Assembly: GCA_002179805.1 (NCBI GenBank) | Contig: NAVB01001537.1 | Location: forward strand, 1 to 42,735 | Length of the DNA stretch: 42,735 bases | Source: Acanthamoeba lenticulata | Lineage: Eukaryota > Discosea > Longamoebia > Acanthamoebidae | Reading direction: 5' to 3' | Shown here: in pieces, positions 10,201 to 21,600 of the stretch | Numbering within the stretch: the stretch's first letter is position 1 | Layout of the letters: each line of letters opens with the position of its first letter | Made by a program: the position numbers and the translations under genes | The notes under the pieces: generated by a model | What the model was told of the DNA's origin: nothing | Databases searched by the model: none | Seen by the model: the letters and a program-made list of their open reading frames with translations, nothing else

Positions 10201-13200
10201 ATGGCTGATCAGAAAAGAGTGCGTTAGGGCTGCATCTTTCTTCCTCTGTTTAAGTTCATGATTAAAATTGATTTACTTTAATAAAGTGAAATTGCTTATC
10301 AAATGGGGAAGTGAAACGAGAGCAATCTACTAATAGTCGTGCTTGGTAAATCTGTATTGTAGTGGCAGCAACGAAAAAATCTTCTGAGTGAGCTCAAAAT
10401 CTCGATTGATTACTTCCTCCAGTCGTGTAAAGATGAAGAGGGTGCCTCGGTCAACGATCCCACTCCCCAACTGGATCGGCTATGTCTCGTAGTCGAGCTC
10501 ATCCTCCGCTTTGGGCTTAAAGGTTCTCCTTTTCTTCCTTATTACGACACTACTGGCACGCTTACAGCGCGCTGAGTGGTGCGCAGATAAAAGCAGCTTC
10601 TTCACCAAGAAGGACTATTGGAACTACTTGGAACTGCTGGTCCGGGTGGATCCGTCTGCTTCCGACTGCATCAAGTCCATCGCTGAGATGCCACACATCA
10701 AGACGCCTCTCGGCCGAGGACGAGCATGGTTCGCGAACCTCTCCTTATGCTTTCGTTTTGCGCGTGGTGCCTGCATTTACGCCGAGCGCCGTCCTAACAC
10801 TCGAGTGGGCGATCATGAGCAGGATTCGTTACGCGCTGATGGAAAAGTGCTTGGACGTCTACCTCAGGTCGCTGGCTGCTGATCAATCCATCACCCGGGT
10901 GAGCGTCCTGTCCCATATTTACAATAATTTCGCTACTATGAAATATGATTTTTATAATTATTTATTTATTTATTTTCTTGACTAGGACTGGTATGAGAGC
11001 TTTGCCATTCTTCGTTCCAATGTGGAAATGAAACAGTTCATCGACCTGCTGTCACCACTGTCGGCCATCAACTTCAATCTGTGCCTGAAGGACATCGACT
11101 TTGACCTTCTGCCGCACGACCTGAAGGCCTACACGCTGGTCGAGATGGAGGAGTGGGACGACTCGTCGCGGGAGACGACCGAGGACCGACGATCGCCCGA
11201 CCTGGGCGCCAAGGCCGTGTTTGAGGCCGAGCTGGACAAGCTGCGGCTCGAGTTGGAGCAGCTGAAGGAGGTCAAGGAGGAGATGAACAATGTCCGGGAG
11301 CGATTGCAGGTGGCCGAGAGCGAGGGTCGTCAAAAGGACGACGAGATTGAACAGCTGCGTAAGCGCGTCGAGGAGCAGGGCCAGCTCATCCGCGACAAGC
11401 AGGAGGCCATCGCGCGCGTGGAAGCGCAGCTCAGAGAGGCCAAGGAGGGTCACGACGTCGAGTTGAGCCAGCTCAACAAGGTACAGCGGCAGCAGCTCAT
11501 TCGTTTAGTTTAAAAGCGTAACTGCCCAGCCCAGGCTAACTTGCAAGTCGTCGACCAGGAAAAGCGCAAGCTGGAAGAACAGAAGGAGAAGCTGGAAGAG
11601 GCCCTGCGGCGGAAGGAGGGCGAACATTTGCTGTCGCTGGCGGCCGAGAAGGAGAGCAGACGCGCGGTCAAGGAGAAGAAACGGGACATCGAGCGGTTGG
11701 AGCGCGAGCTGGCGCGAGTCACGCAGGAGCGAGATGACGAGGCCCGAGCCAAGCAGGAGCACATTGACCAGCTCAAGCGGCATGTCGAGGAACACGAGCG
11801 AGCGCAGGACGAGTGGGCCAAGCAGAAGACGGCGCTTGAGGCGCGCGCCAAAGACCACCAAGAGCTCGAGGAGCGCGAACGCCAGTGGCGTGCGCAGCTC
11901 GACCAGCTCACGGCAGACAAAAGCGCGCTGGAGCAGAGCGTCAAGGACCAAGCCGAACGGGTCTTGACGCTCGGCCAGGAGCTCGAGCGATCCAAGAGCA
12001 CGGTCCAGCAGTCGAGCGCCGAGAGCGAGGGCCTCGCAGCCAAAGTGCGAGAGCTCACCGAGGAGCTCATGCGCGCCCGAGAGGAGGCAGCATCCGACCG
12101 CGAGCGCCTGGCCGACGTCGAGCGGGTGCAAAGTGAGGACAAGGCGCGAACAGAGGCGCTGCACAAAAGCGCAAACGATGAACTCGAAGCCGCACGCGCC
12201 GAGGTGCAGCGACTGAACACCCAGATCGACGAGCTCGCCGAAGCGCAGCGGCAGTGGGAGCAGGAGCGGGCACAGCACGAGGCCGAGCGGCAGCGAAGCG
12301 CGCGGGAGCGAATGACGGTGGACGAGGACAAGCAGGGTCTCGAGTCCGCACTGGCCGAGCTGCGGGCCGAGCTAGAGAAGCGTCGGGAGAAGGAGAGCGA
12401 GGAGGCCCGGGCAAAGCAGGCGCTCGAGCGACAGCTGCAGATCAAGGCCGAGGCCGTACGCAGGCTCGAGGAGGAGCTGGCCACGGCGCGCAAAGAGAGC
12501 GAGGCCAAGGCGAGCGCTTGGGAGCGTGAGACGCAGGCCCGTAAGCAGGAGAAGCAGGAGAGGGAGCGCCTCGCGCGTGAAGCCGAGAACCTGCGCTTGG
12601 AGAATGAGAAGATGGAGCGCGAGGTGAAGCGGGCCGAGGAGAAGGCGGAGCTCAAGGAGCGCGAGATCATCCAGATGCAGCACCGGCTCGAGGGGCGCGA
12701 GGGTAGCGATCTCGAAGAGGTAAAGCTCAGGCGCGCGCTCGAGGACAAGGTCGCCGCGCTGGAGCAGGCCCTGGAGGCGTCCAAGCAGGAGAGCGACGAG
12801 AAGGACCGCCGCGCCCGCGAGTACGCCAAGGAAACCGAAGCCCTGCGCGCCGAGCTGGAGGAGGGACTGGCGCAGGCGGCGCGGGAGTCTGAGTCGCTCC
12901 GCGCGACTGCATCACAGAAGGAGGCGGCGCTCGCCAGTGAGCTGCAGCAGATGCGCGCTGAGTCGGAGAGGCAGTGCGAGGCCGATCGCGCCGAGCAACG
13001 CAGGCTGAGCGCAGAGCTCGTCGCCAAGGAGAGGCAGCTCAAGGGGGCCGCCGACCAGCAGGAGGAACTGCGGCGACAACTGGGCGAGGCCGAGCTAGCC
13101 AGTCAAACGGCGGCTGCAACGGCGAAGGAGCTGCAGGCCAAACGCGAGGCCGAGCTCGCGCAGGCCAACGCACAGAGAGAAAGCGAGATTGAGGCGTTGG

Positions 13201-15326
13201 CGGCGCAGCTGACTGCAAAGGATCGCGAGACCGAACAGCTCCGCCAAAGCGAGAAGGCCGTCAAGGCCGCCCTCGCGGAGACGGAGGAGCAGCTGGCGCA
13301 TGCCCGGCGGGAATTCGAAACGCGCAGCGCAGAGGACGACCAGCGGGTGCGGAGTGCCCGAGCAGAGTTGGATGAGCTGCAGCGGGCGCTCGCCGAGGCC
13401 CGGGCCGCTAGCCAGGAGGAGACTGCTCGCCTGACCGAGCGGGAACGCGAGCTGACGAGCCAGCTGGCCGCAGCCGAGGCGCGAAGCGCGGCCGAGCAAC
13501 AGGATGGGCAGGAGAGGCTGGCCCAGGCCGAGCAGACGTCTGCTGCGCTCAAGGAGCAACTCGAGGCGGTGGAGGTCAAGGCGCGCGAGCTTGAGGAACG
13601 ACACGGCCGCAGAGAAGCTGAGCTGCTGACGAAGCTGGGCGAACTGGAGGCGGCCAAGGAAAACCTCGCCGGCGAGGGTCAGCAGGCGATCGACCAGCTC
13701 AAGGCCCAGTTGTCGCAGGCGGTCAAGGACGCGGACGAGGAGAAGCGACGTCTGGAGCGCGTGGCGGAGGAGAAGGAAAAGGCGATCACATCCCAGCAGG
13801 AGGAGCTGCGCGAGCTGCACGAGGAGCTCGAGGTCAAGGGCCGGCTGATGGAGCTCCGGGCTGAGGAGCTCGAGAAGGCCAGACGCGAGGCCAACCACGA
13901 GCGTGAGCTCAGGAAGGCGCAAAAGCTGGAATGGCGATCGACCCTCGCCGAGCGCGACGTGCGGATTCGAGAGCTCGAGACGGCCGAGGCGCTGGCAAGG
14001 CAGCTCCAGCAGGAGGCCAAAGACGCGCTGGCTAAGGCCACCGCGGAGCGCGAGAAGGAAAGCGCGGCGTTCGCCAAGCGAGACGCCGAGAACAAGCGCG
14101 AAGTGGAAGAAATGCGGCGCCAGATCGAGGACATCCTGCGCATGGAGCGGAACGGCGGGCAGCAGCTCAGCGAAGAGCGCAGGGTCTTCACGCAGCAGCT
14201 GCAGCAGCTGGCCGAGGAGAAGGAGCGGCTGGTGCAGGAGCGCGAGCGCGAGCTGGCGGCAGTGCGCGGGCGGCTCGAGCGCGCCAAGGAGAAGCGTCGG
14301 GCGCACAAGCAGCAGACCAAGGCCAGGGAGACCGAAGAGAGCAGCACGGCCCGGGTCCGCGAGCGCGAGCTCGACGAGGCCGCCGAGGCGCTCAAGCACA
14401 GGCTCAAGGAGAAGGAGGCCGAGCTGAACGAGATGAACCGGCTGGCGACGGACGCCAGGCGCGAGCAGGAGAAGGCCGTCGAGGAACGCAACAAGATGCG
14501 CGGCGAGCTCGACAGCAAGACCAAGGAGCTTGCCAAGTCGCTTCTGCTGGTCGAGCGCACGCTCAAGGAGTGCACGGAACTGATGCACGCGATGGAGATC
14601 CTGAAGAGAAAGGAACGCGAGCTCGGCGACGAACTGAAGAAGGAGCGCGAGGCCAAGTCGGACGAGGCCAAGCGATACGAAGAGCAGCTGCGGCAGGTGA
14701 CTGATGAAGCCCAGCGCAAGATTGCCGAGCTCGAGGGCCTCACCGCCACGTACAAGGAGAAGGCCGAGGTGCTCAACAAGCTGTTGAGCATCAAGGAATC
14801 CGAGGTGACGGAGCTCAGGCAGGAGACCACCGAGAAGAGCTTTGTGATTGATCAACTGCAGCGCGAGGCGGCCCTCGCCATGTCCGTCGGTACCATGGCT
14901 TCTGCCACCAGTTCCGACGAGCTCATGGTACTCCTCCCCCCCCCCCAAATGAGCCTGGGTGGCCTCCAGCGTCTCACCACTGCTCACATCACGCAGGGAT
15001 CAAAGAATTGGGTGCCGGATGAGGCTGTGAAGCAGTGCCCGTCGTGCGAGTATTACTTTGGAATCACCAGGCGCAAGCACCACTGCCGCAACTGTGGTGC
15101 GTGGCTTCTCCTCTTCGGCCCTTCTCTCTCTCTCTCTCCTGGGCATTGTAGGACGTCTCACAAAACTCTCATTTCTTCCCCCCCCACGCTCTGTTATCTT
15201 TCCCTGGGAACAGGAGGGGTGTTCTGTGGCACGTGCTCGGCACAGCAGGCGATCATCCCCTCCATCTCGCAGACGCGCGCGGTTCGCGTGTGCAACGATT
15301 GCTACAGGTCGCTGAAGGACATGTAG
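10201..15326 (+). CDS. RUN - coiled coil - FYVE endosomal adaptor (RUFY/FYCO1-like)
   Basis: This is a likely endosome or autophagosome membrane adaptor. The RUN domain is spread over exons from about 10369 to 11130; splicing gives LLSELKISIDYF, then KTPLGRGRAWIRYALMEKCL, then DWYESFAILRS. A roughly 1,200-residue, Glu/Lys/Arg/Gln-rich heptad coiled coil follows (about 11190-14890). The C-terminal FYVE zinc finger has all signatures: WVPDEA, RRKHHCRNCG and eight paired cysteines ending RVCNDC, split by an intron at about 15100-15211. FYVE binds phosphatidylinositol 3-phosphate; RUN domains bind small GTPases or kinesin-linked partners. The total of about 1,450 residues and the domain order resemble FYCO1, but no C-terminal GOLD domain follows the FYVE and the protein ends YRSLKDM. 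The start is inferred: a tiny exon MADQKR at 10201 followed by a GTGCGT donor joins in phase to the first RUN exon. An intron at about 14929-14996 could also be read through in frame. Confidence 0.88.
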
Positions 15327-15534
15327 GCTTTGGCGCCAAAGCACGTTTTTGTAAAACTTTATTATTTATTCTTTCTTTAGGATCTTTTCTTTTTTGTACG
15401 TATTTGTTTTTCTTCGCATACCGGGACAATACCGGGCATGTGCGGTAGCCCCGTGTTGACGCGTGGGGTGACACCACAAAAGAAGAGCCCTTCACGACGC
15501 TCCGCTGCAAAATCACACACAAAAGAAGAAAAAG

Positions 15535-16117
15535 ATGGCCGATGATACGAAGGTGTGCCCTGCGCTCCATCTGAAGGAGGATGATCACGCTGGAGCGCAA
15601 GAGGAGGACCGCATCATGCGGCACGCTTTCAAGAAGATGCCCCCTGCCGCCGCTGCGTCGGTGACGGACACCAAGTTCGGCTTTTGGCTTGGTGCGTTCA
15701 CGTACATCCTCGTATGTGCACATACAACGGCTCCACTCATTTGTTTGTTATTGTCCGGATGAATGTAGAGGGCTTCCCGGCTGTGCCTGGTGAGCCGGTT
15801 GTGGTGGTGTTTGAAGGCAAGCAGGTGTATCACAGCGGCAGCCTCAACGGCACCGTGCAGGAGCACTTCAAGGTCGACCTTCCACCCATCACCGCCCAGT
15901 CCTCCTCCGAGCTCAACATCCAGCTCAAGATTGGCGTTAAGGTGCGCCACCGCCTCTTCCTGTGGTCTCTTTTTGGGCGCGGTCAGGTACTAACAACAGC
16001 TTCGGCTTGTAGCACTTTGACAACATGCTCAAGGTGGACGTCAAGGACGGCAAGAACCTCAAGCTTGTGTTCACCGATAAGGGTCTCTCCATTCAGCAGC
16101 GGTCGTTGCCCTTCTAA
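15535..16117 (+). CDS. Small protein, unrecognised, probably beta-rich
   Basis: Three exons join in phase. The first, MADDTKVCPALHLKEDD to about 15691, ends at a GTGCGT donor and splices to EGFPAVPGEPVVVVFEGKQ at about 15769. The second intron runs from about 15942 to 16012. The last exon encodes HFDNMLKVDVKDGKNLKL and ends QQRSLPF. The product is about 145 residues. Alternating hydrophobic residues in the second half suggest a single beta-sandwich domain, and the first about 50 residues are polar and charged. No signal peptide or membrane segment is seen; the apparent hydrophobic stretch GAFTYILV is intron sequence under this model. The family is not recognised, so no function is assigned. 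Strong G/C third-position bias and clean splice phases support it as a real gene. Confidence 0.72.
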
Positions 16118-16427
16118 ACACGAGAACAACCGTCCTTCTCTCTTCTCTCTTCTCTCTCTCTCTCTCTCTTCTGTTTTGAGAACCGGCGCCTCCGCTGGCA
16201 GCAGCTCTTGGGCCGAGAGCAAGCTCCTCCTTGGGTTGGTGCGGCAGCAAGGCCAGCGGCTCGGTGACACAGTGTCTTCCTTCCGCCCGCTTTGTTTAAT
16301 AGACTTCTTCTCCTCTTCTTCCTTTGGTTCCCTTCACTGAAGCAGGTAGACAAAAACTTCATCGTGTCTGTGTTATTTTTAATGAAAGCGAGTTTCACAC
16401 AACCAAACACACCAAAAGGTCCTTGGG
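16118..16427. other. Intergenic, no gene seen
   Basis: These 310 bases are AT- and pyrimidine-rich, including a CT microsatellite at about 16137-16170. They are presumably the 3' UTR of the preceding gene plus spacer. No feature with coding character was found on either strand. Confidence 0.5.
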
Positions 16428-16715
16428 ATGGACGTGCCTCTGGCCTGGATGGGCGGCTACACCGGTGCCACGAGTGGTGGTGCGCGTAGGAAGCGGGTAC
16501 CGGAGTGCCGGCTGATGGGTCGGCTGTGTAGAGCGGGCAAGGTGGTGAACATGACTCCGCAGCCGAGCGTCACCGCGGCACCCAAGCGCAAGGCGCCGAA
16601 AGGACGAGCAGCCAAGCGGAGAGCCTGCCACCAACGACGACAACGCGAGCGCCCGAATGCGCAGCCCAACAGCAACCTGCGGGCGGGCGACGTTGTGCTT
16701 TCCATTTTCCAGTGA
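16428..16715 (+). CDS. Possible small basic protein
   Basis: This is an uninterrupted 95-codon frame in a sharply GC-rich island flanked by AT-rich DNA. Third positions are mostly G or C, as in the surrounding genes. The middle is very basic (KRKAPKGRAAKRRA), resembling a nuclear localisation or nucleic-acid-binding tail; the end is LRAGDVVLSIFQ. No family is recognised. The opposite strand is also open over much of the island, so the strand is not certain and the frame may not be expressed. No intron is needed. Confidence 0.38.
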   Translation: MDVPLAWMGGYTGATSGGARRKRVPECRLMGRLCRAGKVVNMTPQPSVTAAPKRKAPKGRAAKRRACHQRRQRERPNAQPNSNLRAGDVVLSIFQ

Positions 16716-16735
16716 GCCCCATGTTTTTATGCTCA

Positions 16736-16741
16736 TTTATT
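16736..16741 (-). terminator. AATAAA polyadenylation signal
   Basis: AATAAA on the minus strand lies about 35 bases past the stop at 16776. It is suitably placed to define the 3' end of the helical/coiled-coil protein gene. Confidence 0.45.
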
Positions 16742-16775
16742 TTGTGTACATTATTTGAAAAATACAGCCTAGCGT

Positions 16776-17537
16776 TTAGTTCCTCGAGATACCACCGCTC
16801 TTCTGGGGCTTGTACTTCTTCATCTCAGTGAGATCACGCTCGAGCCACCAGAGGGCACCTGCGCGACGACGAAAATGAGGTAAATACAAGAGCGAAAAAA
16901 GAGCGTAAAATAGAGCGAAAAAGATTGAGGGGGGGGGCAAAGTACCGTGAGCGTCACCACCGAGCTTCTGGGCCTTGCGGACGGCAGCCTCGGCAGTGAG
17001 AAGGGCGCGGTTGAGCTCAGTCTGGTCAGCGGAGAGGAGCTGGGCGAGCTCGTTCTTGGCCTGCATGGCCTTGATTCCGGAGCCACCAGCGGCAGCCTCG
17101 AGCTGGGCCTTGCGGGACTCAATCCTGTTGATCTCGTCCTGCACGGCCTTGAGGGCGGCCTCGGCGCGAGCCAACTCCTCGTTGGAGCCCTGAGGGCGCG
17201 TGACCAGCTCGTGGACAGTGACGCGGTACTTGACCACGAGGTACTCGATGAGGCTCATCCGCTTCTTGCGGTCGAGGCCCATCTCGCGCAGCAGCTCGCG
17301 CAGCTTGACGACCGTCGCGGTCTCCTGCCAGAACTCGAGGAAGCGGTGCGCGTTGAACTCATCGAGATCCGAACCCTCGGACTTGCGGTCCTGGTCGAGC
17401 TCGACAAACTTGGCCGTGTACTTGTACAGCTGCTCGGCGTCTCCCTTGTGCTCGTTCCAGAAGGCGTTCAGGAAGAACACAGCCTGGTTCTTGTAGGGAA
17501 GGGCAATCACCGCCTTGAACTTCTCGAGGTCGCTCAT
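16776..17537 (-). CDS. Helical EF-hand-like and coiled-coil cytosolic protein
   Basis: Begins MSDLEKFKAVIALPYKNQ at 17537. One intron (about 16855-16944, holding a C-run on the sense strand) joins GGDAH to GALWWLERDLTEMKKYK. The product is about 225 residues. The N-terminal about 110 residues contain QAVFFLNAFWNEH and KKRMSLIEYLVVKY. I recall this pattern from a family of fungal and amoebozoan cytosolic proteins with degenerate EF-hand-like helix-loop-helix units, which may be related to the slime-mould calcium-binding protein CBP40/LAV1-2; that link is from memory and unverified. Classical calcium-loop Asp spacing is not obvious. Residues about 115-195 are an Ala/Glu/Arg/Leu-rich coiled coil. 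No signal peptide or membrane helix is present. Confidence 0.8.
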   Translation of the reverse strand: MSDLEKFKAVIALPYKNQAVFFLNAFWNEHKGDAEQLYKYTAKFVELDQDRKSEGSDLDEFNAHRFLEFWQETATVVKLRELLREMGLDRKKRMSLIEYLVVKYRVTVHELVTRPQGSNEELARAEAALKAVQDEINRIESRKAQLEAAAGGSGIKAMQAKNELAQLLSADQTELNRALLTAEAAVRKAQKLGGDAHGTLPPPSIFFALFYALFSLLYLPHFRRRAGALWWLERDLTEMKKYKPQKSGGISRN

Positions 17538-17815
17538 CTTTGTGTGTGTGTGTGTTATGTGGTAGTTTGTGTTTAGGTTGTTGTTTTGGCCCTTTTTCTT
17601 TGCTCTACCCCCCCCCACGTTGCTTGGCGCCCCCCTCCTCCGGGGTTCTCTTCCTTGGCCACGCGCTTCATTATCTTTTAACTCCACGGACCAATAGGCC
17701 GGTGACAGCGCAGCAGTGCCATCTAACTCCGGGGCGACCTGGACGACAGCCCCGGACCAGTCCCAGGGGACAGCGGCTCTATCTTAGTGACACTTTCTGG
17801 CGCACAGGCCTGGCT

Positions 17816-18568
17816 TCAGTGCACGACCATGACGGGTATGGTGGCGTGCGCGACGACATACTCGGACGTCGATCCCAACAGCAGCCTGCACGCAACGTGA
17901 ATGAAGACGCGTTTAGCTACAGCGTGAGCGCATGAACGGTAGATACGCTCGGCCGCGAGAGAATGAATGCACGTAACTTGTCGAGGGTGGTCATGCCCTT
18001 CCTTCCAACGACCAGCAGGTCGGCGCCCTCGACCTCCTCGGCCTCATGCAACAGCGCCTCCTTCGGGACCGGGGCCTCGACTTCCCGATACACCCACTTG
18101 GTCCCCTACAGGCGCGTGTTGATTGCACGTCGACATGAGTTGCACGGGGCTTTGGGGCACAACAACAACAACAACAACACGCCGTGTAGCGGGAGGGGAG
18201 GGGAAGAGGGCAACTCGACGTACGTCAGGGTTGACGCTACGGCACAGACGTTCAAACTTCTCACGGACGCGGGCGGCTGTCTCTCGCGCCTCTACGTTGT
18301 GGAGGTGGTCGAGCGTGTCGTGAAAGGGGTCTAACAAGGAAGTCGTCACCACGTCTATCACGTGCAGTACCACCACCGTGCCGCGAAGGCCCACCACTTG
18401 CCACGCCCTCTGCAAAGCTGGCCGAGACAGGTCGCCCACGGAAGATTAGAGATTCTCTTGACAAAGTTCCATGGGGCAGAGAACCAGTAAAAAAGCTGTG
18501 GGGCGCAACACACCACGAGAAGAGCTGACAGAATCGTCCACTGCAACCACAACTCGCAGCTCCGCCAT
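17816..18568 (-). CDS. Universal stress protein (UspA family)
   Basis: Four exons joined by hand give a complete single-domain USP of about 160 residues. The start MAELRVVVAVDDSVSSS is at 18568. An intron (about 18422-18512) joins in phase to RALQRAWQVV, followed by VVVLHVIDVV. A second intron joins NPD to GTKWVYREVEAPVP. A third (about 17886-17970) joins TTLDK to LLLGSTSEYVVAHA, and the protein ends VMVVH. The ATP-binding signature G-x2-G-x9-G-S/T is present across the last junction (GRKG, nine residues, GST), so it probably belongs to the ATP-binding USP class. Without splicing the locus looks broken, so the intron model matters. It lies about 90 bases downstream of the PKS gene on the same strand, with no sign of cotranscription. 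Confidence 0.82.
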
Positions 18569-18627
18569 CTTCAGCTCTCGTTGTATTGTTCTATTTATTT
18601 TAATTATTTTTGATTTACATGTTTTCT

Positions 18628-18633
18628 TTTATT
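18628..18633 (-). terminator. AATAAA polyadenylation signal of the PKS gene
   Basis: AATAAA on the minus strand is about 26 bases past the PKS stop at 18659, inside the 90-base gap before the universal stress protein start codon. It suggests separate transcripts rather than readthrough. Confidence 0.45.
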
Positions 18634-18658
18634 GCGGACGAGCCCTCCCGCAGCGACC

Positions 18659-21600
18659 TCAGCGCGGCACAGGAGCGGCCAGGCGCAACAGGAGGTGGTT
18701 GACGCACGCTACGAGAGGCGGCTCGAACTGCATGTTGTGTCCCTGGCCAGCGATGATCTCGAGCCCGAAAGAGCCCCGGGTGAGGCCCATCCACGAGGCC
18801 ACATGCTGCCGCTTGACCACAGGATCGGCGTCGCCCAGCAGCACGGTGATGGGCAAGTCCAGCGGGTCGGCGTCGGTCACGAGGCACTCCATCCCGGCCA
18901 TGCTCACGTCCGCCACCAGCGCGGCGTAGAGCGTGGCGTTGCTGGAAAATCGGTCCCACTCTTCCTCGCTCCAGCCGATGGCCAGCGACAGCGCGCGCAG
19001 GCCCTCGTACATGGTCGGCCGCCTCGTGTAGGTCGTCAGCACCTCGAGGTCCGCCGGCCCCGGGCACGCACTGGCCAAGAGGGCCACAGGCAGGACCACG
19101 TTCTGTGCTTCTTCTTCTTCTCCCTTTGGCGAGCCGCTTGCACGCTGTACGTTGCGCATCTCCTCAATGAACCGCAGCGCGTAATAGGCCCCGATGCACT
19201 GGCCGAACAGGGCGTAGGGCTTCTCGGCCAGGAACGGGAAGGCCTCGGCCATGAACGTGGCCGCGGCGTAGCCCAGCGACGGGCACGGGTCCTCGGCCGC
19301 GCGCGTCGTGTGCCGCGGGAGGTGGAGCGCCCAGACCTCGACCCGCGTCGTGTCAACCATGGAGAGCCAGGACTTGAAGTTGGCCGGGTCCCCACCGGCG
19401 TCGCTGAAGCAAATCACGCGCAGCGTCGCCGTGTTGACGTCGCCTCCTACAAAGTCGAGCCAGCGCGAGGAGAACGCGGGACGGGCGTGCGGCCTCGCCT
19501 CACTCGGCTTCGCGGCCGGTGGACTGGGAGTACTGCCGGGCGATAGCGCCAAAGTAGGCGAGCCTTCGGCGGCAATCTTGTGATACGCGGCCAGGATGGA
19601 CGACTTGGTGGGCGCCCGGAAGGTCTTGAGCGGAAGCCACAGGCCGGTCTCGCGCGCCAGGGCAGCGCGCAGCTCCATCCCGCTCATCGAGTCGAACCCG
19701 ATGTCCGCCAACAGCATGTCATCGGCGATGACCGTGTCGTGGCCATCCAGAGCGAGCACCTCGCACACGAGCTCGTGAAGGCGCACCTCGATGCTCACCT
19801 GCGTCTCCCGGCTGCTGACGGCATCGGACCTTTGAGGTTCTTCGTGCTTCTTGCTTGCGGGAGCGCCCACGAATCGCCTCAACAGCGAGACGCGTGCGGG
19901 CGCCTGCCCTGCACGAGACGACGCCCAGGCCAGGTCGGCCACGACGGCGACTGCGGAGGCGGCTCTCGAGCGATCGTCCCGAGGACTGTCGCCCGCTTCG
20001 AGCAAGGCGAGAGCGTCGAGGGCGTCCGAAGGCGCCATCGGCAGCACTTGCGCGCCGCCCGCATTGACGACGACAGCGGAAGACGCCACCGGCGAAGGAC
20101 CGCGGCCGCGGGCTGCAGAAGCCACAGCCATGCCGGTGTCGCGCCAGAGACCCCAGCAGACCGCCCGCACGGGCAGGCCAGCCGCGCGACACCGGGCGGC
20201 CATGCACTCGATCATCGCGTTGGCCGCCGCGTAATTGGCCTGTGGTTATTATGTGTTGGTGAGAAACTTGTCGCAAGGCTTGTGGGGAAAAGAGGCTTCA
20301 AAAAACGGACCTGGCCTGCGGTGCCCACGACGTTGGTGATGCTCGAGCAGAGCATGACGGAGCCAAGCGTGAGGCCACGCTGTAGACAAGCGTGAAGCAG
20401 GTTGAGCGCGCCAAGAGCCTTGGCTGCAAAGACTTGGACAAACGAGTCCCACGCGAGGTCGACAAGCAAACCATCGCGCAGCGCGCCCGCGCAGTGGTGG
20501 ATCTCCAGCGGGGCGGCCAACGCATCGGCGCCAGTCAAGGCGTCAAACAGCCTCTGGACGTCGAGCTGACTGCTCACGTCGGCCTGGCAGAACCACAGTG
20601 ATGCGCCCTGAGGCAGGCGCAGCAGGTGAAGGACCGTGTCGCCTTGTGTTGTGCCTTTGGCCAAAGGCGAGTTCTGCAGCCCAACGTCAGGTCCCGCCGG
20701 CAGCACGCCCGCAGCCCAGGCCTCCGGGTTTTCGGGCAGGCGCCGCCCGATGAGTACAACGTTTAGGAGCTTCTCCTTCGAGCCAGCGTTGGCCTCCTGG
20801 TGGTCCCGAAGCATGCGCCCACAGAGTTCACGTCCAAGGCCGCCAAAAGCGCCGGTGATAATGACACAGCGCCTTCCCTCGTTGCTCTTAGCGTTCCTAC
20901 AGAGAGCGCACATCAGAGGACCATCTCAGTTCCCTCTATGTGCGGCCAAGAGCAAGGGCGGGCAAGCGTACGGGGGCGGGGTGGGCACAGCCGGAGGCAA
21001 GCGGGTCAAGCGTGGTGCGTGGAGCCGGCCATGGCGGATGGCCAGACGGTCCTCGGTGGCGAGCACCGACTGCGGGTGGCGCGCGGAAGAGAGGCGCAGG
21101 ACGCGACTCAGCAACTCGAGATCGTCCTTGCTCCGTGTCCCAGCTTCATCTTCGTCCTCGAGATCGACAAGGGTGAACTTGAGGTCGGGCAGTTCCGTCG
21201 CGGCCACCGCCGCCAGGCCGTTGAGGCTGGCCTGGGCAGAGGCCGCTGCCACGCGCGACAGATCGAGCGCGGCGGAGGAACCCTGCGCGGCTGCGATGAC
21301 GGCTGTGCCGCGCGTGAGGAACACGACCTCCGAGTCCGCGTGCAGAGGCTCGGTGGCCAAGGCCTGGAGCAGGAGCAGAGCCGGGTGGCTCGCGGCGGTG
21401 GCGAAGGCAGCCAGGTCCGCGCCCTCGTCCGTCTCCTTCTTGGTGTCGAGAGCCCAGCCGTACAGCAGGCGCACAGGGACCCGCTGGCGCGACGCGTCGC
21501 AGAGCCTGTAGGCCGAGGCCAAGACGGCCTGAAGGTCCTGGCTGGAGGCCTCAGCGTGCTGGCCGTCTGCTTCCGTGCGGAGCTCGACGCGCGCAGGATC

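Noticed and set aside
11505..14987. Very long minus-strand open frames opposite the coiled-coil region
   Set aside because: They are shadows of the GC-rich, Glu/Lys/Arg-rich plus-strand coiled coil. Their Leu/Ser/Arg-biased translations have no domain and no splice logic.
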